A stretch of DNA of 38,321 nucleotides from an uncultured Pelagibacteraceae bacterium (GTDB lineage Bacteria; Pseudomonadota; Alphaproteobacteria; Pelagibacterales; Pelagibacteraceae): NCBI GenBank assembly GCA_902554995.1, contig CACDQT010000003.1:1-38321 (forward strand), in the 5' to 3' direction. The position numbers were made by a program, and so were the translations under genes. Position 1 is the first letter of the stretch; every line of letters begins with the position of its first letter. A model generated the notes under the pieces. The model was not told where the DNA came from. It ran no database searches and worked only from the letters and a program-made list of their open reading frames with translations. Of this stretch, positions 17,695 through 25,681 are shown piece after piece.

Positions 17695-17810
17695 GCCTGG
17701 TAATTATAGCGAAGAGGTAATACCCGATCCCATTCCGAACTCGGAAGTCAAGCTTTTCAGCGCCGATGGTACTTTGTCTTAAGACATGGGAGAGTAGGAC
17801 TTTGCCAGGC
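17695..17810 (+). rRNA. rrf: 5S ribosomal RNA
   Basis: A conserved 5S core (CCGATCCCATTCCGAACTCG, the loop A to helix III region) is present. The ends pair as helix I: GCCTGG (17695-17700) with CCAGGC (17805-17810), extended by further pairs inward. Length is about 116. No 16S or 23S is in the window; the gene follows the glycan island directly and lies 16 bases before rpmJ. This matches the split rRNA operon known in SAR11. Confidence 0.95.
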
Positions 17811-17826
17811 TAAACTCTTTTAAAAT

Positions 17827-17952
17827 ATGAAAATAAAAAGCTCATTAAAATCAATAAAAAAAAGAGACTTAAATTCTAAACTCGTAAGACGCAGAGGAAG
17901 AGTTTACATAATAAATAAAACTAATCCTAAATTCAAAGCAAGACAAAAATAA
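17827..17952 (+). CDS. rpmJ: 50S ribosomal protein L36
   Basis: A 41-residue basic protein, [14 protein letters not shown] followed by [20 protein letters not shown], matching the alphaproteobacterial L36 of the form without zinc cysteines. It starts 16 bases after the 5S rRNA, with no terminator seen between them, so it may be read through from the 5S promoter. The coxIV-like gene follows after 5 bases. Confidence 0.95.
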   Translation: MKIKSSLKSIKKRDLNSKLVRRRGRVYIINKTNPKFKARQK

Positions 17953-17957
17953 TTTTT

Positions 17958-18068
17958 ATGGACAACGAAAACCATAAAAAAACTTGGAATAATTTTACTA
18001 AATTTGTGTTATGGGGAACTGTCTTAGTAGTGTTAGTTTTGGTTTTAATGGCATTGTTCTTACTATAG
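17958..18068 (+). CDS. Small aa3-type cytochrome c oxidase subunit IV-like protein
   Basis: A 36-residue protein: a polar N-terminus (MDNENHKKTWNNFTK) and one membrane helix (about residues 16-36). This shape, the W..F(T/I)K start before the helix, and the position just upstream of pntAA match the small bacterial aa3-type cytochrome oxidase subunit IV found in alphaproteobacteria. It would be a single-pass inner-membrane subunit at the periphery of the oxidase. The remaining oxidase genes are not here. Confidence 0.7.
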   Translation: MDNENHKKTWNNFTKFVLWGTVLVVLVLVLMALFLL

Positions 18069-18077
18069 AAATTTTTC

Positions 18078-19166
18078 ATGAAAATTGGATCAGTATTAGA
18101 AAATCAAAAAATCGAAAAAAGAATTTCAATTACTCCTGAAATTGCCAAAAAATATATTTCTTTAGGATTTGATGTTTATTTGTCGGAAAATTATGGAGTA
18201 CATTTAGGAATTTCTGATGAAGAATACAAAAACATAGGTGTTAAATTTTCTAATGATGAAAAAGAAATTATAGATGCTTCAAATGTTATTGTTCAATTAG
18301 GACTATTATCTGATGATAAATGTTCATTATTAAAAGAACATCAAACTCTTATTGGAGTGTTAAACCCCTATGACAACAAAAAAAAGTTAGATGAACTATC
18401 AAGTAAAAAAATAAAACTTTTTTCGTTAGAATTGTTACCGAGGATAACTAGAGCACAATCTATGGATATCTTATCTTCGCAAGCTAACTTAGCAGGATAT
18501 AAAGCAGTAATTGAATCATTTGCTAATTTTGAAAAAGCAATACCAATGATGATGACTGCTGCTGGCACTGTGCCGGCTGCTAAGATTTTAGTTGTTGGTG
18601 CAGGTGTCGCCGGACTTCAAGCAATAGCGACAGCAAAAAGAATGGGAGGAATAGTTTTTGCTACAGATGTAAGGATGGCTTCAAAAGAACAAGTTGAAAG
18701 TTTAGGTGGGAAATTTTTAACTGTTAAAGATGCTGAGAATTTAGAAACCGAAGGTGGTTATGCAAAAGAAGCCTCTGATGATTTCAAAAAAAAACAAGAG
18801 GAATTACTTTCTGAAACTTTAAAAAAGATTGATATTGTTATATGCACTGCATTAATACCTGGAAAAAAAGCGCCAGTTATTATTAAAGAAGACATGATAA
18901 ATAATATGCAGGCTGGATCTGTTATTTATGATTTAGCTGCTATACAAGGCGGAAATACAGCATTTACGAATGCAGATAAAATTATCGAAAAAAATGGAGT
19001 AAAAATTATGGGTGAGAGGAATATACTAAATAAACTACCAGTGTCTGCTTCTAGCTTATATGCCAAAAATATGTTTAATTTTGTTCAAAATTTATTTGAT
19101 AAAGAAAATAAAAAATTAAATATTAACTTAGATGACGAAATAATAGAAAAAACACTCATTAAATAA
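18078..19166 (+). CDS. pntAA: NAD(P) transhydrogenase subunit alpha, part 1 (domain I)
   Basis: NAD(H)-binding domain I of the proton-translocating transhydrogenase, cytoplasmic. It has the ISITPE start region, the RAQSMD loop (the R-Q-D element that helps bind nicotinamide) and a Rossmann VVGAGVAGLQA. Length 362 matches the stand-alone alpha1 subunit of Rhodospirillum-type enzymes. The three-gene split is the usual alphaproteobacterial form. Followed by pntAB after 3 bases. Confidence 0.96.
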   Translation: MKIGSVLENQKIEKRISITPEIAKKYISLGFDVYLSENYGVHLGISDEEYKNIGVKFSNDEKEIIDASNVIVQLGLLSDDKCSLLKEHQTLIGVLNPYDNKKKLDELSSKKIKLFSLELLPRITRAQSMDILSSQANLAGYKAVIESFANFEKAIPMMMTAAGTVPAAKILVVGAGVAGLQAIATAKRMGGIVFATDVRMASKEQVESLGGKFLTVKDAENLETEGGYAKEASDDFKKKQEELLSETLKKIDIVICTALIPGKKAPVIIKEDMINNMQAGSVIYDLAAIQGGNTAFTNADKIIEKNGVKIMGERNILNKLPVSASSLYAKNMFNFVQNLFDKENKKLNINLDDEIIEKTLIK

Positions 19167-19169
19167 AAT

Positions 19170-19481
19170 ATGGAAATTGATCCTTTAATATTTAGACTAA
19201 GCATATTTATACTTTCGATATTTGTTGGGTATTATGTCGTTTGGAGTGTAACTCCATCTTTGCATACTCCTTTAATGTCAGTGACAAATGCCATTTCATC
19301 AGTAATTATTGTCGGGGCGATAATTGCAGGTTTATCTGGTAATTCAGGTAGTGTGTTTAATACTTCAAGTATTTTTGGATTTTTAGCCATTGCATTGGCA
19401 GCGATAAATATCTTTGGTGGTTTTTTAGTTACTCAAAGAATGCTTGCAATGTATAAAAAAAAGAAAAAGGATAAAAAATGA
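19170..19481 (+). CDS. pntAB: NAD(P) transhydrogenase subunit alpha, part 2
   Basis: A 103-residue membrane subunit with three helices, the first half of domain II, ending in a lysine-rich cytoplasmic tail. [13 protein letters not shown] is the conserved first-helix region. Together with PntB it forms the proton channel that couples the proton gradient to hydride transfer from NADH to NADP+. The stop overlaps the pntB start (ATGA). Confidence 0.95.
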   Translation: MEIDPLIFRLSIFILSIFVGYYVVWSVTPSLHTPLMSVTNAISSVIIVGAIIAGLSGNSGSVFNTSSIFGFLAIALAAINIFGGFLVTQRMLAMYKKKKKDKK

Positions 19482-20875
19482 TATCAGCGAACTTATCAGC
19501 AATATTTTATCTGATTTCTGGTGTCCTATTTATTTTGGCTTTAAGGGGCCTGTCATCTCCCGAAACATCAAGACAAGGTAATTTTTTTGGTATTCTTGGA
19601 ATGATAATAGCCGTAACTGTAACTTTTTTATCTACCGGCAACTTTTCAACTGGATTTGTTTATGTTTTAATATTCATTTTAGTTGGAGGTTCAATAGGAG
19701 CTTTTATTGCTTACAGAATACCAATGACTGCGATGCCGGAGTTAGTTGCAGGATTTCATAGTTTAGTTGGTCTAGCAGCAGTTTTCGTAGCAATTTCTGC
19801 TTTTTTAAATCCTGAGGCATTTAATCTGGGATATCAAGGAAATATAAAGCTCGGTAGTTTAATTGAGATGTCAATTGGAGCTGCAGTTGGAGCTATCACA
19901 TTTTCTGGTTCAATAATTGCATTTTTAAAATTACAAGGAATTATGTCAGGCTCACCAATTACATTTAAAGGTCAGCACCCTTTAAATGCTATAATCTTGA
20001 TTTCAATAATTGTTTTAATTTATTTTTTATGTTCAACGCAATCATCAAATTTATTTTGGATATTATTAGCAGTCTCATTTTTAATTGGTTTTCTTTTGAT
20101 AATTCCGATTGGTGGAGCAGATATGCCAGTTGTGATTTCTATGCTTAACTCGTATTCGGGTTGGGCAGCTGCAGGAATAGGCTTCACTTTGGAAAATACT
20201 GCATTAATTATTACAGGTGCTCTTGTAGGATCATCTGGTGCTATATTATCCTACATAATGTGTAAGGGAATGAATCGTTCATTCTTTAATGTAATATTGG
20301 GTGGTTTTGGTGCAACTGACGAAAAGTCAAATACTTCGTCAAAAGAACAGAGGCCTGTTAAAAGTGGAAATGCAGATGATGCTGCATTTTTGATGAAGAA
20401 TGCTTCATCCGTTATAATAGTTCCTGGTTATGGTATGGCTGTTGCACAAGCTCAACATGCTTTAAGAGAAATGGTTGATACTCTAAAAAAAAATGACATT
20501 AAAGTTTCTTATGCTATTCATCCAGTTGCAGGAAGAATGCCAGGTCATATGAACGTATTATTAGCTGAGGCAAATGTGCCTTATGATGAAGTTTTTGAAT
20601 TAGAAGAGATTAATAATGACTTTGCAAATGCAGATGTAGCTTTTGTAATTGGTGCAAATGATGTGACAAATCCTGTTGCGAAAACTGATCCACAAAGTCC
20701 GATTTATGGAATGCCTGTATTAGATGTGGAAAAATGTAAATCTGTTCTGTTTGTAAAAAGAAGCCTTTCACCAGGATATGCAGGCATAGATAATGATCTT
20801 TTTTACAAAGAAAATACACTTATGCTTTTTGCTGATGCTAAGAAAATGACAGAAGATATTACAAAAAATTTATAG
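19478..20875 (+). CDS. pntB: NAD(P) transhydrogenase subunit beta
   Basis: The 465-residue beta subunit: about nine membrane helices (domain II) and a C-terminal NADP(H)-binding domain III. Domain III shows [31 protein letters not shown] and a GANDVTNP loop, all conserved in transhydrogenases. The complex makes NADPH at the expense of the proton gradient. Translation is probably coupled to pntAB through the 4-base overlap. Confidence 0.97.
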   Translation: MISANLSAIFYLISGVLFILALRGLSSPETSRQGNFFGILGMIIAVTVTFLSTGNFSTGFVYVLIFILVGGSIGAFIAYRIPMTAMPELVAGFHSLVGLAAVFVAISAFLNPEAFNLGYQGNIKLGSLIEMSIGAAVGAITFSGSIIAFLKLQGIMSGSPITFKGQHPLNAIILISIIVLIYFLCSTQSSNLFWILLAVSFLIGFLLIIPIGGADMPVVISMLNSYSGWAAAGIGFTLENTALIITGALVGSSGAILSYIMCKGMNRSFFNVILGGFGATDEKSNTSSKEQRPVKSGNADDAAFLMKNASSVIIVPGYGMAVAQAQHALREMVDTLKKNDIKVSYAIHPVAGRMPGHMNVLLAEANVPYDEVFELEEINNDFANADVAFVIGANDVTNPVAKTDPQSPIYGMPVLDVEKCKSVLFVKRSLSPGYAGIDNDLFYKENTLMLFADAKKMTEDITKNL

Positions 20876-20879
20876 ATAA

Positions 20880-21578
20880 ATGAGTATTAAAGTTTTCTGT
20901 GATATTGCTGATTTGAAGAAAATTAAAAGATTTAATAGTAATAATTTTGTGAAAGGGTTTACCACAAACCCTAGTTTAATGCGTAAAGCAGGTGCAAAAG
21001 ACTACAAATCTTATTCAAAACAAATACTTAAAGTTTGCAATAGAAAACCAATTTCATTTGAGGTTTTTGCAGATAGTCCAAAATTAATGATTGAGCAGGG
21101 TGTTAAAATAGATAAATGGGGTAAAAATGTGTATGTAAAAGTTCCTGTAATTAATTCAAAAAAAAAATTTACTGGCAAAGTTATAAGAGAATTAAATAGT
21201 AGAAATATTAAATTAAATATTACCGCTGTTTATACAGCTAAACAAACTTCAAAAATTTTAAAAGTGATTAATAAAAAAACAAAAGTAATCATCTCTATTT
21301 TTGCCGGAAGGGCAGCAGATACAGGCAAAGATCCAGTACCAGAATTTATCAAAAGTATAAGAATTGCAAAAAGTTTTAAAAATGTTGAAATATTATGGGC
21401 AAGTGTAAGAGAACCTTATAATTATATTCAAGCAAAACAATTAGGTTGTCACATAATAACTATACCACCGTCAATTATTGAAAAAATACAAAAATTTGGA
21501 AAATCTTTTGATCAACTTACACAAGAGACAGTCAAAAATTTTTTGATTGATAGTAGAAAGTCTAAATTTAAACTTTAA
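20880..21578 (+). CDS. tal: Transaldolase, small TalC/FSA-like type
   Basis: Class I aldolase fold of 232 residues, close to the short transaldolase/fructose-6-phosphate aldolase subfamily. It has FCDIADL and TTNPSL at the N-terminus, the Schiff-base lysine in YVKVPV (K87), then NITAVYTAKQ and a SIFAGRAADTG segment. It works in the non-oxidative pentose phosphate pathway, with the tkt product encoded on the other strand of this window. It starts 4 bases after pntB and ends only 6 bases from the convergent tRNA gene. Confidence 0.88.
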   Translation: MSIKVFCDIADLKKIKRFNSNNFVKGFTTNPSLMRKAGAKDYKSYSKQILKVCNRKPISFEVFADSPKLMIEQGVKIDKWGKNVYVKVPVINSKKKFTGKVIRELNSRNIKLNITAVYTAKQTSKILKVINKKTKVIISIFAGRAADTGKDPVPEFIKSIRIAKSFKNVEILWASVREPYNYIQAKQLGCHIITIPPSIIEKIQKFGKSFDQLTQETVKNFLIDSRKSKFKL

Positions 21579-21584
21579 TAAATT

Positions 21585-21661
<77 letters not shown>

Positions 21662-21667
21662 ATATAT

Positions 21668-21862
21668 TTAAATTCTATTTTTTAATTTATTAAGTTTTTT
21701 GACTCTCTTAATATTTTCTTGAAGAATTCTTTTTTTCTTTTCAGACGGTTTTTCATAGGTATTTTTTAATTTTATCACCTTAAAAAAACCATCTCTTTGA
21801 AGTTTTCTTTTCAAAACTCTTAGAGCTTGTTCTACATTATTATCTTTGACTTCTATTTTAAT
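21668..21862 (-). CDS. rpsU: 30S ribosomal protein S21 (apparent ATT start)
   Basis: Small basic protein S21, needed for efficient mRNA recruitment to 30S. EVKDNNVEQALRVLKRKLQR and the YEKPSEKKKR motif are family hallmarks. The frame can open at TTG (21874), but a perfect GGAGGT lies inside that first segment (21867-21872), and alignment by eye to short alphaproteobacterial S21 proteins puts residue 1 at ATT (21860-21862), four bases after the GGAGGT. That gives 64 residues. The TTG reading (68 residues) is the alternative. The gene is followed directly by tRNA-fMet on the same strand. Confidence 0.85.
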   Translation of the reverse strand: MKIEVKDNNVEQALRVLKRKLQRDGFFKVIKLKNTYEKPSEKKKRILQENIKRVKKLNKLKNRI

Positions 21863-21866
21863 AAAT

Positions 21867-21872
21867 ACCTCC
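21867..21872 (-). promoter_or_regulatory. Shine-Dalgarno GGAGGT that sets the rpsU start
   Basis: Perfect anti-SD complement on the minus strand, four bases before ATT (21862). It overlaps the alternative TTG start (21872-21874), so it can serve only a downstream start codon. Confidence 0.7.
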
Positions 21873-21935
21873 AAAAAAATGTGTAATTAACATTTTTATA
21901 TTTTTATGTCTATCTAATTTATTCACAATAAAGGA

Positions 21936-22505
21936 TTAAATTGATTGTTTTTCTTTTTCTCTCTCTTTTTTTTCTCTTTTAATCCGTCTTTCAGCTTTTT
22001 CTAGTGCTTCAACCAAATCTTTTTGAGTAAATAAATTTAAAGCAACAGGATCTTTTGGATTTAAATTATTATAGTTCCAATAACTTTTATTCCTTATTGA
22101 AGTAACAGAATTTTTCGTAACACCCACAAGCTTAGCAATTTGCGAATCTTTCAAATTGTTATGATTTTTAATCAGCCATAATGCTGAATCTGGTTTGTCT
22201 TGTCTTTTTGATAAGGGAACGTATTTTTTGATTTTTTTTTCTGAATTTGATATCTCAATGTCAGTATTTTTTATTTCTAAAGGCCTAGATTGATCTTTTG
22301 AAGATAATTCAATTTCTTCTCTAGAAAGTTGTCCTGAGATTATTGGATTATAAGCCTTAATTCCTTTTGCAACTTCTCCATCAGCTATCCCTTGAACCTC
22401 TACTTCATGCAAATTACAAAAATCGGCTATCTGTTTAAAAGTAAGTGTTGTATTTTCTACTAGCCATACAGCTGTTGCCATAGGCATTAGGGGAGCGTTT
22501 GTCAT
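21936..22505 (-). CDS. trcR: Cell cycle transcriptional regulator TrcR (DUF1013)
   Basis: Alphaproteobacterial DUF1013 protein. The start [18 protein letters not shown], a helix-turn-helix-like stretch (TLTFKQIADFCNLHEVEV) and IADGEVAKGI are typical, and a second helical DNA-binding-like segment follows (SALWLIKNHNNLKDSQIAKL). Length is 189, with a highly charged C-terminal tail. In Caulobacter-type relatives it is linked to cell-cycle transcription. Its start overlaps the rpmE stop by 1 base. Confidence 0.87.
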   Translation of the reverse strand: MTNAPLMPMATAVWLVENTTLTFKQIADFCNLHEVEVQGIADGEVAKGIKAYNPIISGQLSREEIELSSKDQSRPLEIKNTDIEISNSEKKIKKYVPLSKRQDKPDSALWLIKNHNNLKDSQIAKLVGVTKNSVTSIRNKSYWNYNNLNPKDPVALNLFTQKDLVEALEKAERRIKREKKEREKEKQSI

Positions 22506-22735
22506 TAACTTTTATTTTCTGACCTAAAATTTTGGAATTTTTTATTAAATTTACTTATTCTACCTTTATCTAATAATTTCTGCTTTCCACCTGTCCAAGC
22601 AGAATGCGATTTTGGATCAATTTCTAGTTTAAGAATATCACCCTCGGCGCCCCAAGTAGACCTTGTCTCAAATTGAGAACCATCAGTCATTTCAACTTTT
22701 ATAGTATGGTAGTTCGGGTGTATTTTTTTTTTCAT
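22505..22735 (-). CDS. rpmE: 50S ribosomal protein L31
   Basis: 76 residues: [24 protein letters not shown] and the [17 protein letters not shown] block are L31 signatures. The zinc cysteines are absent, so this is the C-minus form. A GTG directly upstream (22736-22738) would add one residue; the ATG is chosen because family members begin MKK(D/K)IHP. The gene lies 35 bases after suhB in the minus-strand run and overlaps trcR by one base. Confidence 0.95.
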   Translation of the reverse strand: MKKKIHPNYHTIKVEMTDGSQFETRSTWGAEGDILKLEIDPKSHSAWTGGKQKLLDKGRISKFNKKFQNFRSENKS

Positions 22736-22770
22736 CACGAGACTTATAACAAAAGAAATTTTTAAAACAA

Positions 22771-23508
22771 TTAAAAGTTGCCAAGTTTTTCAATGAATTT
22801 TGCATTTATTTCTGCTGATGTAGCTAAAACTTTTATATTTTTAATATTATTAAGATCAATATCATTAATTACTCCACCAGCCTCTTTTATTAAAACTATA
22901 CCTGCTGCTATATCCCATAAATTTAAGTTACTCTGTGCATATCCATCTAGTCTTCCAGATGCAACGTATGCAATATCGAGTGCAGCACATCCGGATCTTC
23001 TATAAGTAAAGCTCGGTTCATTCTTTAATTTTCCAACTGCAAATAAACATTCATCTAAATTATTTTTTTTTGAAACTCTTATTCGCTGATTATTAAAAAA
23101 AGCTCCATTATTCTTCTCAGCATAAAACATTTCGTCTTTAATAGGATCAAAAATCAATCCACATATAATCTCATCGTCTGATTTCAAGGCAATGGATATT
23201 GCAAAATGTGGTATTCCATGTAAAAAATTAATTGTCCCATCAATAGGATCAATTATCCATGAATTAGAAGTATCTTTATTCTTTTCAACACCATTCTCCT
23301 CACTAATGATAGAATAGTTTGGTCTTGCTTTTTTAAGCTCCTCTATAATTATTTTTTCTGCTTTAACATCAGAATTAGTTACAAAATCCCTTGGTCCTTT
23401 TTTGGATACTTGCAACTTCTCTAATTCGCCAAAATCTCTTATTAAAATTTTAGATGCTTTTTCACATGCCTTTACCATCACATTGAGATTTGCAGATATT
23501 GAATTCAT
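22771..23508 (-). CDS. suhB: Inositol monophosphatase family protein (SuhB-like)
   Basis: Mg-dependent sugar/inositol phosphatase. Metal-site motifs are EENG (residue about 67), DPIDGTINF and, near the C-terminus, [16 protein letters not shown]. Length (245) is typical. The substrate may be inositol-1-phosphate or another sugar phosphate; SuhB proteins also bind transcription complexes on rRNA operons in E. coli, though that is not readable here. It starts 3 bases after the efp stop. Confidence 0.9.
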   Translation of the reverse strand: MNSISANLNVMVKACEKASKILIRDFGELEKLQVSKKGPRDFVTNSDVKAEKIIIEELKKARPNYSIISEENGVEKNKDTSNSWIIDPIDGTINFLHGIPHFAISIALKSDDEIICGLIFDPIKDEMFYAEKNNGAFFNNQRIRVSKKNNLDECLFAVGKLKNEPSFTYRRSGCAALDIAYVASGRLDGYAQSNLNLWDIAAGIVLIKEAGGVINDIDLNNIKNIKVLATSAEINAKFIEKLGNF

Positions 23509-23511
23509 AAA

Positions 23512-24072
23512 TTAAATTTTTTTGATGTATTCTAAATTTCTGGTATCTATGACAACATTATCTCCTGCTTCAATAAATGGTGGTACCTGAATACTTAATC
23601 CATTATCTAAAACTGCAGGTTTATAAGATGATGAAACAGTTTGGCCTTTTAATGCAGCGTCGGTAGTTTCAATTTTACAAGTTACTTGGTTTGGCAAATT
23701 TACAGAAATTGGTTTATCGTTATAAAAACTTATTGATACTTCAAGATTTTCAATTAATAACTTTCCTTTTTCACCTATTAGACTTTTTTGAATTTCTGTT
23801 TGTTCAAAAGTTTTTGGATTCATAAAAAAGTACTTTTCTTGGTCCTCATAAGAAAATGTAAAATTAGTTTCCTCTAATGAGGCCTTTTCAATTGTTTCAC
23901 TAGATCTAAATCTTTCATTAAGTTTGGTATTTTTGTTTACACTCTTCATTTCCACTTGTGCAAATGCTCCACCTTTTCCAGGTTTAACATGTTGTGTTTT
24001 TAGCACCTGCCACAAATCATTTTTATATTCTAGCAACATGCCCACTCTAATTTCACCTGCATTAATTTTCAT
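23512..24072 (-). CDS. efp: Elongation factor P
   Basis: Translation factor that rescues ribosomes stalled at polyproline. The 186 residues cover the three beta-barrel domains; the loop VKPGKGGAF carries the conserved Lys (K33) that E. coli-type enzymes modify. No modification enzyme is visible in the window. Its start overlaps the thiE stop by 4 bases (ATGA). Confidence 0.96.
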   Translation of the reverse strand: MKINAGEIRVGMLLEYKNDLWQVLKTQHVKPGKGGAFAQVEMKSVNKNTKLNERFRSSETIEKASLEETNFTFSYEDQEKYFFMNPKTFEQTEIQKSLIGEKGKLLIENLEVSISFYNDKPISVNLPNQVTCKIETTDAALKGQTVSSSYKPAVLDNGLSIQVPPFIEAGDNVVIDTRNLEYIKKI

Positions 24073-24683
24073 ATTAATTTTTTTATCGCATTCTTTGGTT
24101 TAAGTTTTTTATTTTTCCAAATGTAGCCTGAAATAGCTAAAAAGTTTGCCTTATTCAACAAAAGATTTTTATAATTATTAAAGTTAATACCACCGATTAC
24201 AACGATTGGGGTGTTTGTGATTTTTCGAGCTTTTTTAAGTAAACTTATGGATGCTTTATATTTAACTTTTTTTGTTTTAGATGGATTAAAAGCTCCAAAA
24301 GCTAAATAGTCAGCTTTATTTTTTATCGCATTTTTTGCAAGTTTAATTGAGTTATGACATGTAATTCCAATTATTTTTTTCCTAATTAATTTTCTTGCCT
24401 CTCTAATTTTCATATCACTTTGACCAAGATGACATCCATCGGCATTTAATTTTTTTGCTAGGTACACGTCATCATTAATTATAAATTTCACCTTAAATTT
24501 TTTACATATCTTTTGAATTTTACGTCCAATTATTAATTTTTTTTTAAAACTATTTTTTTTAAGTCGTAGTTGAAAAAAACTTGTTTTTTTTTGTTTTAGT
24601 ACTTCATTTAAATCTTTAAAAAAATTACTTTCAATTTTGGGCGGGGATATTAGGTAAATAAATCTTTTTTTATTATATCTCAA
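24069..24683 (-). CDS. thiE: Thiamine-phosphate synthase-like protein
   Basis: TIM-barrel of the ThiE family (204 residues), which joins HMP-PP and thiazole phosphate. Motifs in order: FQLRLK, INDDVYLA, DGCHLGQSD, GITCH (usually GVSTH), GAFNPSKTK (usually GPIFPTSTK) and VVIGGI. The overall pattern is right but two active-site loops are atypical, so a TenI-like or divergent role is possible. The start is TTG (24683), overlapping fba by 11 bases. SAR11 are known to need an external thiamine pyrimidine precursor, which fits keeping this last joining step. Confidence 0.75.
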   Translation of the reverse strand: MRYNKKRFIYLISPPKIESNFFKDLNEVLKQKKTSFFQLRLKKNSFKKKLIIGRKIQKICKKFKVKFIINDDVYLAKKLNADGCHLGQSDMKIREARKLIRKKIIGITCHNSIKLAKNAIKNKADYLAFGAFNPSKTKKVKYKASISLLKKARKITNTPIVVIGGINFNNYKNLLLNKANFLAISGYIWKNKKLKPKNAIKKLI

Positions 24684-25680
24684 GATCTTTTGACCATTTT
24701 CCTTGAGCAGCCAGTGTATTCATTTTAGCTCGGTGGTTAAAAATCTGCTGAGTACCCTCAATATTTTTAATATCTTTTGACCAATACTTTAAGGCACCTT
24801 GCTGAAGAGCTCTCCCGTAAGAATAGCTTATTATAAAGTTCGTATTATTGTGTTTATTAATTAAATTCAAATTTTCTGTTGCCTCTATTTCGGACTGACC
24901 TCCAGACAGGAAAGCTATACCTGGTACTTCTGAGGGTACTGAGGATTTCAAACATTCTAAAGTTAAATTTGCTACTTCTTCATTAGTAATTTTTTCTTTA
25001 GATCTGTTTCCTGCTAAAATCATATTAGGTTTGAGTATAACTCCCTTTAAATCTACTTTATGTATTATTAGTTCTTCAAAGCATTTTTTTATAACTACAG
25101 AGGTTTTTTCTAAACACTCTTTAGCGGAATGATCACCATCCATTAAGACCTCAGGCTCAACTATTGGAACCATATTGCATTCTTGAACTAATGCAGAGTA
25201 TCTAGCTAATGCATGTGCATTAGAGTGTATTGAGAGTTTGCTCGGATAACTTTTAGTTATATTATAAATACCTCTCCATTTAGTAAATTTTGCACCTAAT
25301 TTATAATATTCTTTTAATCTTTCCCTTAATCCATCAAGACCCTCAGTAATTTTTTCATCTGGAGAACCAGCTAAAATTTTTGCTCCTGTGTCTACTTTGA
25401 TACCTGGCAATGAGCCTGTATCTGAGATTAATTCTGGAATTGTATTTTTTTTTGATGATGTTTGTTTAATTGTTTCATCGTAAAGAATTACACCTCCAAT
25501 ACAATCTTTCATTGAGGATGAGCTAAAAAGTGTTTCTCTGAACAATAATCTGTTTTCTGGGGTTGAGGGGACATTTACACTATCCAATCTTTTAGTCATT
25601 GTTGCAGTACTTTCATCTGCAGCTAAAATTCCTTTACCGTTTCCTAAAATTTTTAATGCTGTATTATTGAGTTCTGACAT
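24673..25680 (-). CDS. fba: Fructose-bisphosphate aldolase, class I
   Basis: Class I (Schiff-base) aldolase, 335 residues, resembling the eukaryote-like type. GKGILAADESTATM near the N-terminus, the catalytic lysine in ILKPNM (about K217), and LSGGQSEIEATENL are signatures. It splits or condenses fructose-1,6-bisphosphate with DHAP and GAP. It starts one base after the pgk stop. The ending SKDLEI lacks the C-terminal Tyr of animal enzymes. Confidence 0.94.
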   Translation of the reverse strand: MSELNNTALKILGNGKGILAADESTATMTKRLDSVNVPSTPENRLLFRETLFSSSSMKDCIGGVILYDETIKQTSSKKNTIPELISDTGSLPGIKVDTGAKILAGSPDEKITEGLDGLRERLKEYYKLGAKFTKWRGIYNITKSYPSKLSIHSNAHALARYSALVQECNMVPIVEPEVLMDGDHSAKECLEKTSVVIKKCFEELIIHKVDLKGVILKPNMILAGNRSKEKITNEEVANLTLECLKSSVPSEVPGIAFLSGGQSEIEATENLNLINKHNNTNFIISYSYGRALQQGALKYWSKDIKNIEGTQQIFNHRAKMNTLAAQGKWSKDLEI

Positions 25681-25681
25681 T

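Noticed and set aside
17811-17826. Terminator between 5S rRNA and rpmJ
   Set aside because: Only 16 bases, and the one possible pairing (AGAGT with ACTCT) would break 5S helix I.
21863-21874. TTG start for rpsU
   Set aside because: It overlaps the GGAGGT and adds four residues not expected from the family; kept only as the alternative.
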